From DMER01 sp003451645 (lineage in GTDB: Bacteria; Pseudomonadota; Alphaproteobacteria; Micropepsales; Micropepsaceae): a DNA stretch of 64,000 nucleotides. The notes under the pieces are model-generated. The model made no database searches. It was not told the origin of the DNA and was given only the letters and a program-made list of their open reading frames with translations. Below, piece by piece: positions 34,558-42,955 of this stretch. The position numbers and the translations under genes were made by a program. The stretch's first letter is position 1. Each line of letters opens with the position of its first letter. The DNA lies in the NCBI GenBank assembly GCA_031976175.1, contig DALYLR010000001.1, positions 62,001 to 126,000 on the forward strand, read 5' to 3'.

Positions 34558-35115
34558 CTATTGTTCGCCGGCCCGAAGCTCGCGCGCGCGGTTCAGGATC
34601 GCATTCTCGATCCTGATTTGCGTATCGGGGCTGACCGCCGCCTCTTCCCAGTTGCCGGTGGGCTGCTTGGTCTGACGGAAAATCGACACCTTCAACGCGT
34701 CAGCGCGCAGTTTGGTGTCCAGGATGTAGACCGATACTTTCATCCGCTCGCTGGGGCTTTGGGCGGGCGAGTACCAGTCGGTCAAAACAACGCCACCAAA
34801 GGGGTCAGCCTTAGCCAAGGGCATAAAAGAAATCGTGTCTAAGGTGGCGCGCCAGAGGAACGCATTGACCCCAACGCCGCCAGCCGCTCCGCCGGTTGCC
34901 GCACTGTTTGCGCGGGTGTCGTCGCCAGCAAGCGTAATCCCCTCGCGCCCGAACAATCCGCCACCCTTGGGTTCTGCCTCGCCGGGCTTGGGATTCGGAA
35001 TTGATTGGTCGGACGTGGGAGACGGCTCGGGATAGGTGCTCGTGGACGGACCACAGGCGGCCAACGCCAGAACGCAGCTTCCAAAAACCAATGCCGAAAT
35101 CTTTGAAATACGCAT
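34558..35115 (-). CDS. DUF3576 family lipoprotein
   Basis: The 185-residue protein starts with a lipoprotein signal peptide (lipobox LAAC, Cys21), then a proline/serine-rich linker and a conserved domain with GGVGVNAFLWRATLDTISFMPLAKADPFGGVVLTDWY, the signature of DUF3576. The family is found upstream of leuS in alphaproteobacteria and is of unknown function; it is probably attached to the outer membrane. The divergent porin gene starts 334 bases away. Confidence 0.85.
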   Translation of the reverse strand: MRISKISALVFGSCVLALAACGPSTSTYPEPSPTSDQSIPNPKPGEAEPKGGGLFGREGITLAGDDTRANSAATGGAAGGVGVNAFLWRATLDTISFMPLAKADPFGGVVLTDWYSPAQSPSERMKVSVYILDTKLRADALKVSIFRQTKQPTGNWEEAAVSPDTQIRIENAILNRARELRAGEQ

Positions 35116-35449
35116 GCAGAACCCCGATACGAGATTTGGGCGCTCCGTTCACTCGAGAACGGGGCCGACGTTTTCGTGTGACAAAACCACTCCCTCGCGT
35201 AAGGCGAGAGTAAATGAGCGTTAGCCACACTGCTTCTCGCGCATATAACCGGAAATTTCCAACGGCGTCCATGGTCTCGTCAGGGCTCGAGGCCCCTCAT
35301 GACCAAGCCGCCACGCGGATGCAACCGCAGCTTGGCTTGACCCCAGAGGCTAAAAGCCGCAAAAAGTCAGATCAGATTTGGGTGAGCTGAGGCGTCAGCT
35401 CGGCATCGTGCGGGTTGCGCGGTTCAAGCGCCGTACCGAAGAGGTTTCG
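35116..35449. promoter_or_regulatory. Divergent intergenic region before the porin pair
   Basis: No gene is supported in these 334 bases. Two small perfect hairpins are visible: CTCGC/GCGAG around 35192-35206, and GAGCTGA with TCAGCTC around a GGCG loop (35384-35401), the latter about 50 bases before the porin start and so likely in its leader. Promoter elements for the porin or for the DUF3576-like gene could not be assigned. Confidence 0.4.
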
Positions 35450-36736
35450 ATGAGACAGCTTGTGTATGTGTCGATGCTGGCGTGTTCAAGCGCGCTCGCG
35501 CTCCCGGTCGCCGCTCTTGCAGCTGAGAAAGTGAAACTGTCACTGGGCGGCTATTATCACTTCACCGCCTATACCGTCGACCAGGACGAGCGCACAGTCT
35601 CGAGCAATGGCGTCGCCGCGCAACCGTTGCGCAGCCACGGCTTCGTGTCCGAGGGCGAGGTCTATATCAAAGGCAAGACCGTTCTGGATAATGGCTTAGA
35701 GGTTGGCTTCCGGGCCGAATTCGAGCTTGAGGCGGACAATGCCAAGCGGCCGGCGCCGAGCGCGGGCTTTGGTCCCGTCGATAGTTCATTGCAGTACTCG
35801 GACGATCTGATAGACGAGGTTTGGGGCTATATCGAAGGTGTGTTTGGCCGGGTTGTGTTCGGGCAGGAGGACGGCGTTGCCGACCTTATGGGGTTTTATG
35901 CGCCTCGGGTGTCGGAGACCAACCGGATCGATGATGCGCAGACCTATATGTTCGAGGACCCAGGGCAGCCTGGCCGTATCTATGCGCCCAATGGCTTGAG
36001 CTTGCGCACGGACATCAACGAGACCGATGACAGCACCAAAATCATCTATATGACGCCGCGCTTCTTTGGCGTGCAGCTGGGTGTCTCGTATGCGCCGGAG
36101 CTTGCCAAGAATTTCTCAGGCTTTGTTACACGGCAGGACAATCAGCTTAATCAGCAAAGCCAGTTTTGGGAGTTCGCTGCGAACTATACCCAGACCTTTA
36201 GCAACGTCGACGTGGCCGCCTATGTGGCCTACCTGATGGCCCAGGTTGAGGACGTCAGCGGCCCTGAGGTCGACAATCTCGAGGCCTTTGGGTTCGGCGG
36301 CCAGATCAAATATGCGGGCGTGACGTTTGGCGGGTCTTATAAGCAAACCAACGCGGTTGGTGGCAGCTATCTCTATTCTTCACCGTTGGGCATTACGCCA
36401 AGTGCAGTTTGGCGTGACCGCTACACGACGACGTGGGGGCTGGGCGCCAAGTATGAGACGGGTCCTTGGGCCTTTGGGCTCAATTATATCCGTAGCACGG
36501 CCGAGCTTCTGGCGGCTGGCGCCAAGCAACATGGCGAAGCGTATTCGGCAGCAGTCAGCTACGAAGTAGGCCCTGGCATCATGATGGTGTTGGGCTATCA
36601 GCACTGGGACTTCTGGGCGGGCGGCACATTGGCGGCAACGGGACCCAATGCCACGCCTGTGTTCTTTGGGCAGCAATTTACGCCGACAAACGCCTCGGCA
36701 GACATGATCTATCTCGAAACGGCTTTGTCCTTCTAG
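35450..36736 (+). CDS. Porin
   Basis: From ATG 35450 (preceded by GAAGAGG) the 428-residue product has a signal peptide cleaved after PVAALA, then the alternating pattern of a 16-strand general porin: LSLGGYYHFTAY at the start, GRVVFGQEDGVADLM in the loop 3 region and a C-terminal phenylalanine (ETALSF) that is the usual outer-membrane assembly signal. It resembles alphaproteobacterial Porin_4-type proteins. The mature part contains no cysteine. A second related porin follows 28 bases later. Confidence 0.85.
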   Translation: MRQLVYVSMLACSSALALPVAALAAEKVKLSLGGYYHFTAYTVDQDERTVSSNGVAAQPLRSHGFVSEGEVYIKGKTVLDNGLEVGFRAEFELEADNAKRPAPSAGFGPVDSSLQYSDDLIDEVWGYIEGVFGRVVFGQEDGVADLMGFYAPRVSETNRIDDAQTYMFEDPGQPGRIYAPNGLSLRTDINETDDSTKIIYMTPRFFGVQLGVSYAPELAKNFSGFVTRQDNQLNQQSQFWEFAANYTQTFSNVDVAAYVAYLMAQVEDVSGPEVDNLEAFGFGGQIKYAGVTFGGSYKQTNAVGGSYLYSSPLGITPSAVWRDRYTTTWGLGAKYETGPWAFGLNYIRSTAELLAAGAKQHGEAYSAAVSYEVGPGIMMVLGYQHWDFWAGGTLAATGPNATPVFFGQQFTPTNASADMIYLETALSF

Positions 36737-36764
36737 CGTCACCTGTTGGATAAGGCGCGCATTG

Positions 36765-38039
36765 ATGCTCCAGCTTCTGCCCTGTCTCCCAACTTCAAGC
36801 CGGCGAAAACTGGCCGCCGGGATGATTGGCATGGCTGGGTGGCTTGCCTGCCAAGTTGCCGCCGCTGCAGCCGCAGACCGGATCGTGCTCAAATTGGGCG
36901 GACATTTCGATGCCGCCGCTGTCAGCGTCAATCAGGGGCATGGCCGAGGGCTTCGCTCAGAGTCCATCGTGAGTTCCGGTGAAGTCTATGTGCAGGGGAA
37001 ATTATCCCTCGACAATGGCTGGGATATCGGCGCGCGCTTTGAGTTCGAGGTCGAGCGCGACAATGGTTTATCCGGAACCGGCCCCGATCTTCAGTATCGG
37101 GACGATCTGATCGACGAAGCCTGGGTCTACATCGAAGGTGCTTTTGGGCGGGTCGAGCTTGGGCAACAAGACGGCGTTGCCGATCAGATCATGTATTTCG
37201 CTCCAACCGTGTCAAAGTCGATCCGGGTCAATAATCCAGACATCTACATGCTTGAATGTGCGCCGAGCGTCAGCTGTTCGAGCAGCCCGACCGGCAGGCC
37301 CTACGCGCCCAACGGCATTCAGTTGCGGACCGATATGCACGTCTCGGAAGATTACTCAAAGGTCGTCTATTACACGCCGCGCTTCTATGGTTTCCAGGCA
37401 GGCATTTCGTATACCCCGGAGCTGACCCGTAATTTTTCCGGCTTTGGCACGCGGCAGTCCGGCCAGGCCAACCAGCAATCGAAGATCTGGGAGCTTGGTC
37501 TCAATTTCGGTGAAACGTTTGCAGGGGTTGATGTCGGTCTTTCTGCCGCCTGGCTGAAGGGAAGCAATGAGGCGCCTGCAACCATCTTCGCACCGGGCTT
37601 CGCCCCTGACGACGTTGAGGAGTTCGGCTTTGGCGCCAAGGTCGGCTATCGCGAATTCACTCTCGGCGGTTCGTACCGTAAGACCAATGTGCAAGGCGGC
37701 ATCGGCATTCTGAATGATGCCACGCTTTCTCCGTTCACGTACAATGTCTATCGCGACCATGACACTGTGATCTGGGAAGCGGGGATCAAATATCAGAAGG
37801 GGCCTTGGTCGCTGGGGGCCAACTACGTCAAGGCGGATGCCGAGACACCCAACTTCACCACATCTCAAAAGGCAGAGGCGTTTGAAGTCGCCGCGGGCCA
37901 TGTCATTGGGCCCGGGATTGAGGTTGCTGCGGGCTATCAGCATTATGATTTCAAAGGGCCGCAAAACCGGTGCGATGGTGTTGAGTGTGACACAACGGAT
38001 GCGGGTGTGTTTTTTCTTGAGACCACGATTTCTTTCTAG
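36765..38039 (+). CDS. Porin, second copy, with four loop cysteines
   Basis: The 424-residue product is clearly related to the porin before it: both have GEVYV/IxGK, DDLIDEAW(V/G)YIEG, FGRVxxGQxDGVAD and an APxLxxNFSGFxTRQ-like segment, and both end in phenylalanine. The signal peptide is long (cleavage after the poly-Ala near residue 36); ATG 36822 is an alternative. Unlike its neighbour it has two close cysteine pairs, at 165/171 and 403/408, which could be disulfides in surface or periplasmic loops. The two genes probably form one transcript from tandem duplication. Confidence 0.85.
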   Translation: MLQLLPCLPTSSRRKLAAGMIGMAGWLACQVAAAAAADRIVLKLGGHFDAAAVSVNQGHGRGLRSESIVSSGEVYVQGKLSLDNGWDIGARFEFEVERDNGLSGTGPDLQYRDDLIDEAWVYIEGAFGRVELGQQDGVADQIMYFAPTVSKSIRVNNPDIYMLECAPSVSCSSSPTGRPYAPNGIQLRTDMHVSEDYSKVVYYTPRFYGFQAGISYTPELTRNFSGFGTRQSGQANQQSKIWELGLNFGETFAGVDVGLSAAWLKGSNEAPATIFAPGFAPDDVEEFGFGAKVGYREFTLGGSYRKTNVQGGIGILNDATLSPFTYNVYRDHDTVIWEAGIKYQKGPWSLGANYVKADAETPNFTTSQKAEAFEVAAGHVIGPGIEVAAGYQHYDFKGPQNRCDGVECDTTDAGVFFLETTISF

Positions 38040-38047
38040 GCCGCACC

Positions 38048-38773
38048 TTACTCATCCGTCCACGCACTAATCAGGCCTAGGCCTGCCGCGCCGATGGACA
38101 GAGCGTGCTGCGCGTTGCTCTCATCGATGCCGCCGAGCGCGTAAGCCGGGACCGTGTAGGCTCGATGCTGAAGGCCCCAGCGGGCTGGCCCCAATGTGTT
38201 TGCTCCAAGGTGCGATGCCGTCGGCCATAAAGGCGAGAGGAAGATATGATGCGGTTTTAGCCGCGTCACCGCCCCTTTGCTGTACGGACCATGGGTTGCT
38301 GCGGTGATCAGCCAGCGTGGATTGCGGCGGCGGAGGCCGGAATTGGTGGACATCTGCGCCTCTGGGACATGCACGCCATCCGCACGCAAGCGCCAAGCCA
38401 AGCGCCAATCTTGCGACACCAACAGCAGGACATGTCGCTTGCGTGCGACGGGCAGCAGTTGGCGCACCTTCTGCTCTTGAGTTTTGGCGTCACGGCTGCG
38501 CACGATGACGGCGGACCCTCTTGGCAGAGCTGACACCGCCTCAGCCCAGTCCACCGCGCGCTCATCATCAGTGAATAAAACGAGCGCTAGAGCGGGATGA
38601 GTTTTCTCCCAACCGTCATCCCGCTCTAACTCTTTGTTCTTACGCGTGTCCTGGCGGAAAACCGGTCTCCACTTTTCCTGGACACGCTTTAGACGTCCGC
38701 GGCTTCCCTTGGCATTGAGGCCAGCCGCCAGCCGTGCAAGTTTGGCGCGGCGCAATGAAAGCGGATGTGTCAT
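38048..38773 (-). CDS. Thiamine-phosphate synthase-like protein with in-frame repeat insertion
   Basis: The C-terminal 180 residues resemble the short ThiE-like proteins of alphaproteobacteria: ALVLFTDDERAVDWAEAVSALPRGSAVIVRSRD near 61-95, FLSPLWPTASHLGANTLG near 190 and ALGGIDESN near 223. The reading frame runs through a 104-base palindromic repeat (38588-38691) that supplies residues of about 28-62, between an N-terminal helix-like part and the first strand. I found no ATG, GTG or TTG in frame between the repeat and the conserved core, so translation seems to pass through it. The ATG shares bases with the divergent yggS ATG. Confidence 0.75.
   Translation of the reverse strand: MTHPLSLRRAKLARLAAGLNAKGSRGRLKRVQEKWRPVFRQDTRKNKELERDDGWEKTHPALALVLFTDDERAVDWAEAVSALPRGSAVIVRSRDAKTQEQKVRQLLPVARKRHVLLLVSQDWRLAWRLRADGVHVPEAQMSTNSGLRRRNPRWLITAATHGPYSKGAVTRLKPHHIFLSPLWPTASHLGANTLGPARWGLQHRAYTVPAYALGGIDESNAQHALSIGAAGLGLISAWTDE
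38588..38691. repeat. 104-base double-palindrome repeat, copy 1 (inside thiE-like gene)
   Basis: TAGAGCGGGATGA (38588-38600) pairs perfectly with TCATCCCGCTCTA (38616-38628). A second hairpin is formed by GCGTGTCC (38644-38651) and GGACACGC (38680-38687), with GGAAAA/TTTTCC nested inside. A copy of the same length is at 40521. Dispersed elements of this make-up, with a GGAAAACCGGT core, are known from intergenic regions of Hyphomicrobiales and related genomes. Confidence 0.85.
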
Positions 38774-39443
38774 GGCCGATGAAACTTCACTTCGTCAGTC
38801 TCTGGAGACAGTGCAGCAACGCATTGGCGCCGCAGCGCGGTTCGCGGGCCGCTCTCCTGATGACATTACACTGATTGCGGTCAGCAAAACCCACAGTGCG
38901 GAGAGAATACTGCCAGCATTGCAATGCGGGCAACGGCACTTTGGGGAAAATCGCGTCCAGGAGGCGCAGGCCAAATGGCCCCCTCTGCGTGCTCAGTACC
39001 CGGATGTTTGTTTGCATCTGATCGGGCAGCTGCAAAGCAACAAGGCCGCGGACGCTGTTGCCTTGTTCGATGTCATTCACAGTGTCGACCGGCCGAGCCT
39101 TGCTCAAGCGCTTGCAAGAGCCATTCGCGAGGCGCCCAAACCTCCAATACTTTTGGTGCAAGTTAACACCGGCGAAGAAGAGCAAAAGGGCGGGGTCATG
39201 CCAAGCGAGCTCTCCCAATTCATGGCTCTTTGCCGTGAAACTCTTGATCTGCCAATCGCTGGGCTCATGTGTATTCCTCCAGAAGCGGATGATCCCGCTC
39301 CGCACTTCGCGTTTTTGCGTCAGAAGGCGCGCGATTTTGGCCTTGGGCTCTTGTCCATGGGCATGAGTTCGGACTTCGAGACGGCCATCAAGCTCGGCGC
39401 CACCCATGTGCGCGTTGGCTCCGCGATCTTTGGCGAGCGTTAA
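38772..39443 (+). CDS. PLP homeostasis protein YggS family
   Basis: The 223-residue protein belongs to the YggS/PROSC family that binds pyridoxal phosphate through Lys39 (LIAVSKTHSAERI) and buffers PLP in the cytoplasm. Further matches are FGENRVQEAQAKWP, HLIGQLQSNKA and LSMGMSSDFETAIKLGATHVRVGSAIFG. I chose ATG 38772, giving the usual N-terminus; a longer frame from 38634 reads through the repeat in the neighbouring gene. The start codon overlaps that of the divergent thiE-like gene. The stop overlaps the L,D-transpeptidase stop by four bases. Confidence 0.92.
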   Translation: MADETSLRQSLETVQQRIGAAARFAGRSPDDITLIAVSKTHSAERILPALQCGQRHFGENRVQEAQAKWPPLRAQYPDVCLHLIGQLQSNKAADAVALFDVIHSVDRPSLAQALARAIREAPKPPILLVQVNTGEEEQKGGVMPSELSQFMALCRETLDLPIAGLMCIPPEADDPAPHFAFLRQKARDFGLGLLSMGMSSDFETAIKLGATHVRVGSAIFGER

Positions 39444-39958
39444 TAGATCTCAGGATCAATCCGGATTACCGCCCCTGGCTTCAACAACGCCAGCAGGGCT
39501 CGCATGTCGTCCAGAGCCACTGCGACACATCCCGCCGTGGGTTCATAATTTGCTCTGGCTAAGTGCAAAAAGATCGCGCTGCCCCTGCCGTCAATCACGG
39601 GGTCGTCATTGTAGCCCAATTCCACGACGATGTCGTAGACGTTGTCCTGCCGCCACATCTCCTCTGCACTCGCAGGGTAAGGCAGTTTGACCGGCCGATT
39701 GTAGTTGGGGTCTGCCGGCGCATCGCACCAACCGTCGTCGGGGCTGATGATAGTTGTTGGAAGTCCGGTCACTGGGCAGGACACGCGGTCCTGGCGATAG
39801 AAGACGCGCCGGAGCGGCCAAGTCCCCACCGGCGTTCCGCCATCGCCTTCTGCCTTGAGGGTGGTCATACCTGTGCGCCCAATCGCGCAGCGCATGACAA
39901 GGCTGCCTGCCGAGAGTTCGCAATGTCCTGTCGCGGTTTTTCGGACCAGAAGTTCCAT
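39440..39958 (-). CDS. L,D-transpeptidase (YkuD) family protein
   Basis: The 172-residue protein contains the YkuD active-site pattern, His in IFLHLARANYEPTAGCVAV with the catalytic cysteine about ten residues after the histidine. Family members cross-link peptidoglycan or attach proteins to it from the periplasm. No signal peptide is visible, as in other short alphaproteobacterial members of this type that begin directly with the catalytic fold (GTPVGTWPLRRVFYR). How it is exported, if it is, is unclear. Confidence 0.85.
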   Translation of the reverse strand: MELLVRKTATGHCELSAGSLVMRCAIGRTGMTTLKAEGDGGTPVGTWPLRRVFYRQDRVSCPVTGLPTTIISPDDGWCDAPADPNYNRPVKLPYPASAEEMWRQDNVYDIVVELGYNDDPVIDGRGSAIFLHLARANYEPTAGCVAVALDDMRALLALLKPGAVIRIDPEIY

Positions 39959-39990
39959 GGCTCTAATTTACAATTGATTTGGCGGCGCTG

Positions 39991-40413
39991 CTACAGCAGT
40001 GACGCGTTCGAAATTGGCGGGTCGAGTGCGTCGCGCTGCAACGCCGACATTCTGACGTAGCTGCGTGCGGCAATTTGCGGCTGCTCTGTCTTGAGCATCG
40101 CCGTCAGGTGGCCAAGCGGGGTGTCACCAGTTGCTTCTTCGATCGCTGCGGTGACAATCGCACCAACAAATCCCAAAGGCCCGCCGAAGATAGCCCCTCC
40201 GAAAATCGTTGCCGGAGGCTTGATCGTGTCGCCCGTGATCTCCCGGTACAGCAAATTGACCAGGGGGATATGCTGAAGCGGATTGACGATGTCCAGGAAA
40301 TCCTCAAACGAAAAATCTTCGGTTGGAGCTTCCGCTGCAGGGCCTTTTGGCGCCGCGTCGGAAACGGGGCGTTGAACATTTGCCGCGAGCGGATTGCTGG
40401 GTGCAATGGCCAT
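39991..40413 (-). CDS. Small protein of unknown function with a glycine-rich hydrophobic segment
   Basis: From ATG 40413, with GGAGG just upstream, the product has 140 residues. An Ala/Pro-rich N-terminus is followed by DFLDIVNPLQHIPLVNLLYREITGD and a Gly-rich hydrophobic stretch (IFGGAIFGGPLGFVGAIVTAAIEE) that could be one membrane hairpin. Similar short proteins occur in alphaproteobacteria but I know no function. The longer open frame to 40725 includes the second repeat copy and overlaps ribA, and is rejected. Confidence 0.65.
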   Translation of the reverse strand: MAIAPSNPLAANVQRPVSDAAPKGPAAEAPTEDFSFEDFLDIVNPLQHIPLVNLLYREITGDTIKPPATIFGGAIFGGPLGFVGAIVTAAIEEATGDTPLGHLTAMLKTEQPQIAARSYVRMSALQRDALDPPISNASLL

Positions 40414-40520
40414 TATCTGCCTCCATTGCAATTTTTGGGCCGGGCAGATGTTAGCGGCTTTCCGCACTTTTTCGCTGATCATGGACAGTTGAGGCTCAGA
40501 TGCGGCAAGACTTGCCGGGT

Positions 40521-40624
40521 TAGAGCGGGATGACTTTTCTTCGACTCTCCGTCCCGCCCCCACCTTTTGTTCTTGCGCGTGTCCAGACGGAAAACCGGTA
40601 TCCACTTTTTCTGGATACGCTCTA
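40521..40624. repeat. 104-base double-palindrome repeat, copy 2
   Basis: It has the same length and layout as the copy at 38588, with GCGTGTCC, CGGAAAACCGGT and CCACTTTT shared. The first hairpin is decayed on its right side (TCCGTCCCGCCCC), while the second is kept, with GCGTGTCCAG pairing CTGGATACGC with mismatches. Its last three bases provide the stop codon of ribA on the reverse strand. Confidence 0.8.
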
Positions 40625-41758
40625 TATAAAGTGGCCCGTGCGCGCGGCTTTAGTCTTGAGATAGACTGCGTTATGGGGATTGGGCTCGAATGTGTGGGGC
40701 ACTCGTTCGATAATGGTGATGCCAAGCGCGCGGAGTGTTTCCACCTTATCCGGGTTGTTCGTCAGTAAACGGATTTGCGTGAAACCAAGCTTGTCCAAAA
40801 TGGCGGCTGCCATCGCGTAGTTCCGCTCATCCGTGTCAAAGCCTAAGCGTTGATTTGCGTCCACAGTGTCGAAACCTTGATCTTGGAGGTTATAGGCGCG
40901 CAATTTGTTGGCGAGGCCAATACCTCTGCCTTCTTGCGCCAGGTATAGGAGAATACCTCCCGTTGCCTCCGCGCCCATTCTGGCGATCGCGCCGCGCAAC
41001 TGGTCGCCACAATCGCATTTGAGCGAGCCCAACAGGTCTCCCGTCAGGCATTCCGAATGCAAACGCACCAAGGGTGGTGTGACGGGGCTCGGGTTTCCGA
41101 TTAGAAGGGCTAAATGCTCGCGAGCTCCTGATGGCGGCCGGAATGCAAGCACGCGGGTGGCTGGCGCGCCGGACAGTGGCAGATTGGCCTGCGCAAACAT
41201 CTCCAGGTGTTGTACCTGGCGATGGTCATATGTCTCAATCAAGTCAGGCGCGATCTGCACCACGTCCCATTTGCGGGCAAGCTGCCTAGCTTTGGTCTGT
41301 GGAACGCTCCAAACCAAGCCTGCGGGGAGCAAGATCGCCAGCTTAAGCAGTTTCACGGCGGCGGCGCTGTTTTCTGGAAGCCCCTCGCGCAGCGCCTCAA
41401 ACGGACCTCGCAATGGATGCTCAAAATCATGAGCGGGATCTGCTAATGCCTGAAGATCGCCCCAGTTCAGGTGATCATTGTGCAGGACAACGCCGATTAC
41501 ATTCTTTGTGTATTGGCGGATCTTCAGCGCCGCGGCCCGTTTGGGCGTCAAGAGAAGCAGAGGGCGTAAATCTGGCAGCGCGTCCTTGATGGTCTCGAAA
41601 AGTTCATCCGTTGCTGTTTCAAGCGGCAACACCAGAAGCGGGTCATGCGATCCGATCAGAACCGGGTATCCTGCGCGCAGCTCGCCCGCTGCCCGTTCAA
41701 CACGGATCAACTGAGTGCCGGGCAACGCCTTGAGGATCGTTCGTTTGTTTTGCGCCAA
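40622..41758 (-). CDS. ribA: GTP cyclohydrolase II (RibA), alphaproteobacterial long form
   Basis: RibA opens GTP to start riboflavin synthesis. The C-terminal 200 residues hold the zinc-binding RLHSECLTGDLLGSLKCDCGDQL, the catalytic YLAQEGRGIGL and TNNPDKVETL. The N-terminal 170 residues are an extra domain seen in some alphaproteobacterial RibA proteins and are not a working DHBP synthase. No in-frame ATG is near the beginning: the start is probably the TTG at 41758 or a later TTG (residue 17), since a stop lies 18 bases upstream. The stop codon lies in a repeat element. Confidence 0.9.
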   Translation of the reverse strand: MAQNKRTILKALPGTQLIRVERAAGELRAGYPVLIGSHDPLLVLPLETATDELFETIKDALPDLRPLLLLTPKRAAALKIRQYTKNVIGVVLHNDHLNWGDLQALADPAHDFEHPLRGPFEALREGLPENSAAAVKLLKLAILLPAGLVWSVPQTKARQLARKWDVVQIAPDLIETYDHRQVQHLEMFAQANLPLSGAPATRVLAFRPPSGAREHLALLIGNPSPVTPPLVRLHSECLTGDLLGSLKCDCGDQLRGAIARMGAEATGGILLYLAQEGRGIGLANKLRAYNLQDQGFDTVDANQRLGFDTDERNYAMAAAILDKLGFTQIRLLTNNPDKVETLRALGITIIERVPHTFEPNPHNAVYLKTKAARTGHFI

Positions 41759-41886
41759 CGGGTTAACAACATTTCATGTTTGGGCTGGGATAAGGAGTTT
41801 CTCCTTTTCTCCCTCTCGCACTAGCACCAAGACTTGCTATAGGTTGATTATATCCCAGCATGGCGAACCGGTAGCAATCCAGCCTC

Positions 41887-42573
41887 ATGAACACAAAAAC
41901 GCGCATTCTTTTGGTAGACGATGACGTGCCTCTGCGCACGTCTCTCAAAGAGCAGCTCGACCTCCAGGGCGAATTCGATGTCGCCGAAGCGCCTACGGGT
42001 GCGTCTGGGCTTGAGCGCGCAAAGGCCGACCCGCCTGATATCATACTTCTGGACGTAGGCCTTCCAGACCTTGATGGACGAGAAGTGTGCCGTCTCATTA
42101 GGAAGGCCGGGGTCAAATGTCCGGTGATCATGCTTACTGGGGCCGATACCGAGGCTGACACTATTCTTGGTCTTGAGGCGGGCGCCAATGACTATGTGAC
42201 CAAGCCGTTCCGTTTCAACGTCCTGCTTGCGCGAGTTCGGGCGCATCTGCGCGCCCATTCGCAAAGCGAGGACGCGGTCTTCAAAGTTGGGCCGTATTCT
42301 TTCCGGCCATCAGCCAAGCTCTTGACGGGGCCGAACAACACCAAGGTGCGGTTGACAGAAAAGGAGACGTCGATCCTCAAGTTCCTCTATCGCGCCGGCG
42401 ACAAGGTCGTTGCGCGGGATGTGCTGTTGCATGAGGTATGGGGCTATAATCCTGCGGTCACGACGCACACTTTAGAGACCCACATTTATCGCTTGCGTCA
42501 AAAGATCGAAAAGGACCCGGCGCACGCAAGGCTCCTGGTCACAGAAAGCGGGGGCTATCGGTTGATCCCATGA
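41887..42573 (+). CDS. OmpR-family response regulator
   Basis: A 228-residue two-component regulator. The receiver domain has the acidic pocket D11-D13, phosphoacceptor Asp56 (LLDVGLPD), Thr in MLTGA and Lys106 in TKPF. The winged-helix DNA-binding domain follows from about 130 (LTEKETSILKFLYRAGDKVVARDVLLHEVWGY, then THTLETHIYRLRQKIE). No histidine kinase gene is in the window, so the partner is unknown. Its stop overlaps the start of the NTF2-like gene (ATGA), so it heads a three-gene operon. Confidence 0.92.
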   Translation: MNTKTRILLVDDDVPLRTSLKEQLDLQGEFDVAEAPTGASGLERAKADPPDIILLDVGLPDLDGREVCRLIRKAGVKCPVIMLTGADTEADTILGLEAGANDYVTKPFRFNVLLARVRAHLRAHSQSEDAVFKVGPYSFRPSAKLLTGPNNTKVRLTEKETSILKFLYRAGDKVVARDVLLHEVWGYNPAVTTHTLETHIYRLRQKIEKDPAHARLLVTESGGYRLIP

Positions 42574-42950
42574 CCCCGCACGGTGTCTTGGCTGACCGGT
42601 TCTTCGCCGCGATTGAAGCTGGCGACATTGACGCAATCCGCACGCTCTACCACCCAGACGCGGTGATTTGGCATAACACCGACAGCGTGGAGCAATCCCC
42701 GCAAGAAAATTTACGGGTTCTGAAATGGCTCATCCGCAATTTCTCTGCACGGCGCTATGACGTGCGAAAACGGATCGTCAATGATGACGGTTTTGTACAA
42801 CAACATGTTCTGCACTTGGGCAACGAAAATGGTGCGCTGGCAATTCATGCCTGTGTAATCGTGACAATTGAACACGGATGCATTGTACGACTTGATGAGT
42901 ACATCGATTCCAAGCAGATTGGCGGCCTCGGGGGACTCATAACAGGCTAG
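42570..42950 (+). CDS. NTF2-like (SnoaL) family protein
   Basis: A 126-residue cone-shaped NTF2-like fold: FFAAIEAGDIDAIRTLYHPDAVIWHNTD is the typical first half, and CIVRLDEYIDSKQIG the end. Members include small-molecule isomerases, dehydratases and ligand-binding modules. The substrate is unknown. It overlaps the response regulator gene by four bases and is followed after five bases by the metallo-hydrolase, which suggests a shared, perhaps signal-linked, role. Confidence 0.8.
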   Translation: MTPHGVLADRFFAAIEAGDIDAIRTLYHPDAVIWHNTDSVEQSPQENLRVLKWLIRNFSARRYDVRKRIVNDDGFVQQHVLHLGNENGALAIHACVIVTIEHGCIVRLDEYIDSKQIGGLGGLITG

Positions 42951-42955
42951 ATGTA

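Noticed and set aside
40414..40725. Longer start for the 140-residue protein, reading through the repeat
   Set aside because: The extension overlaps ribA on the same strand and includes the repeat; ATG 40413 with GGAGG is the natural start.
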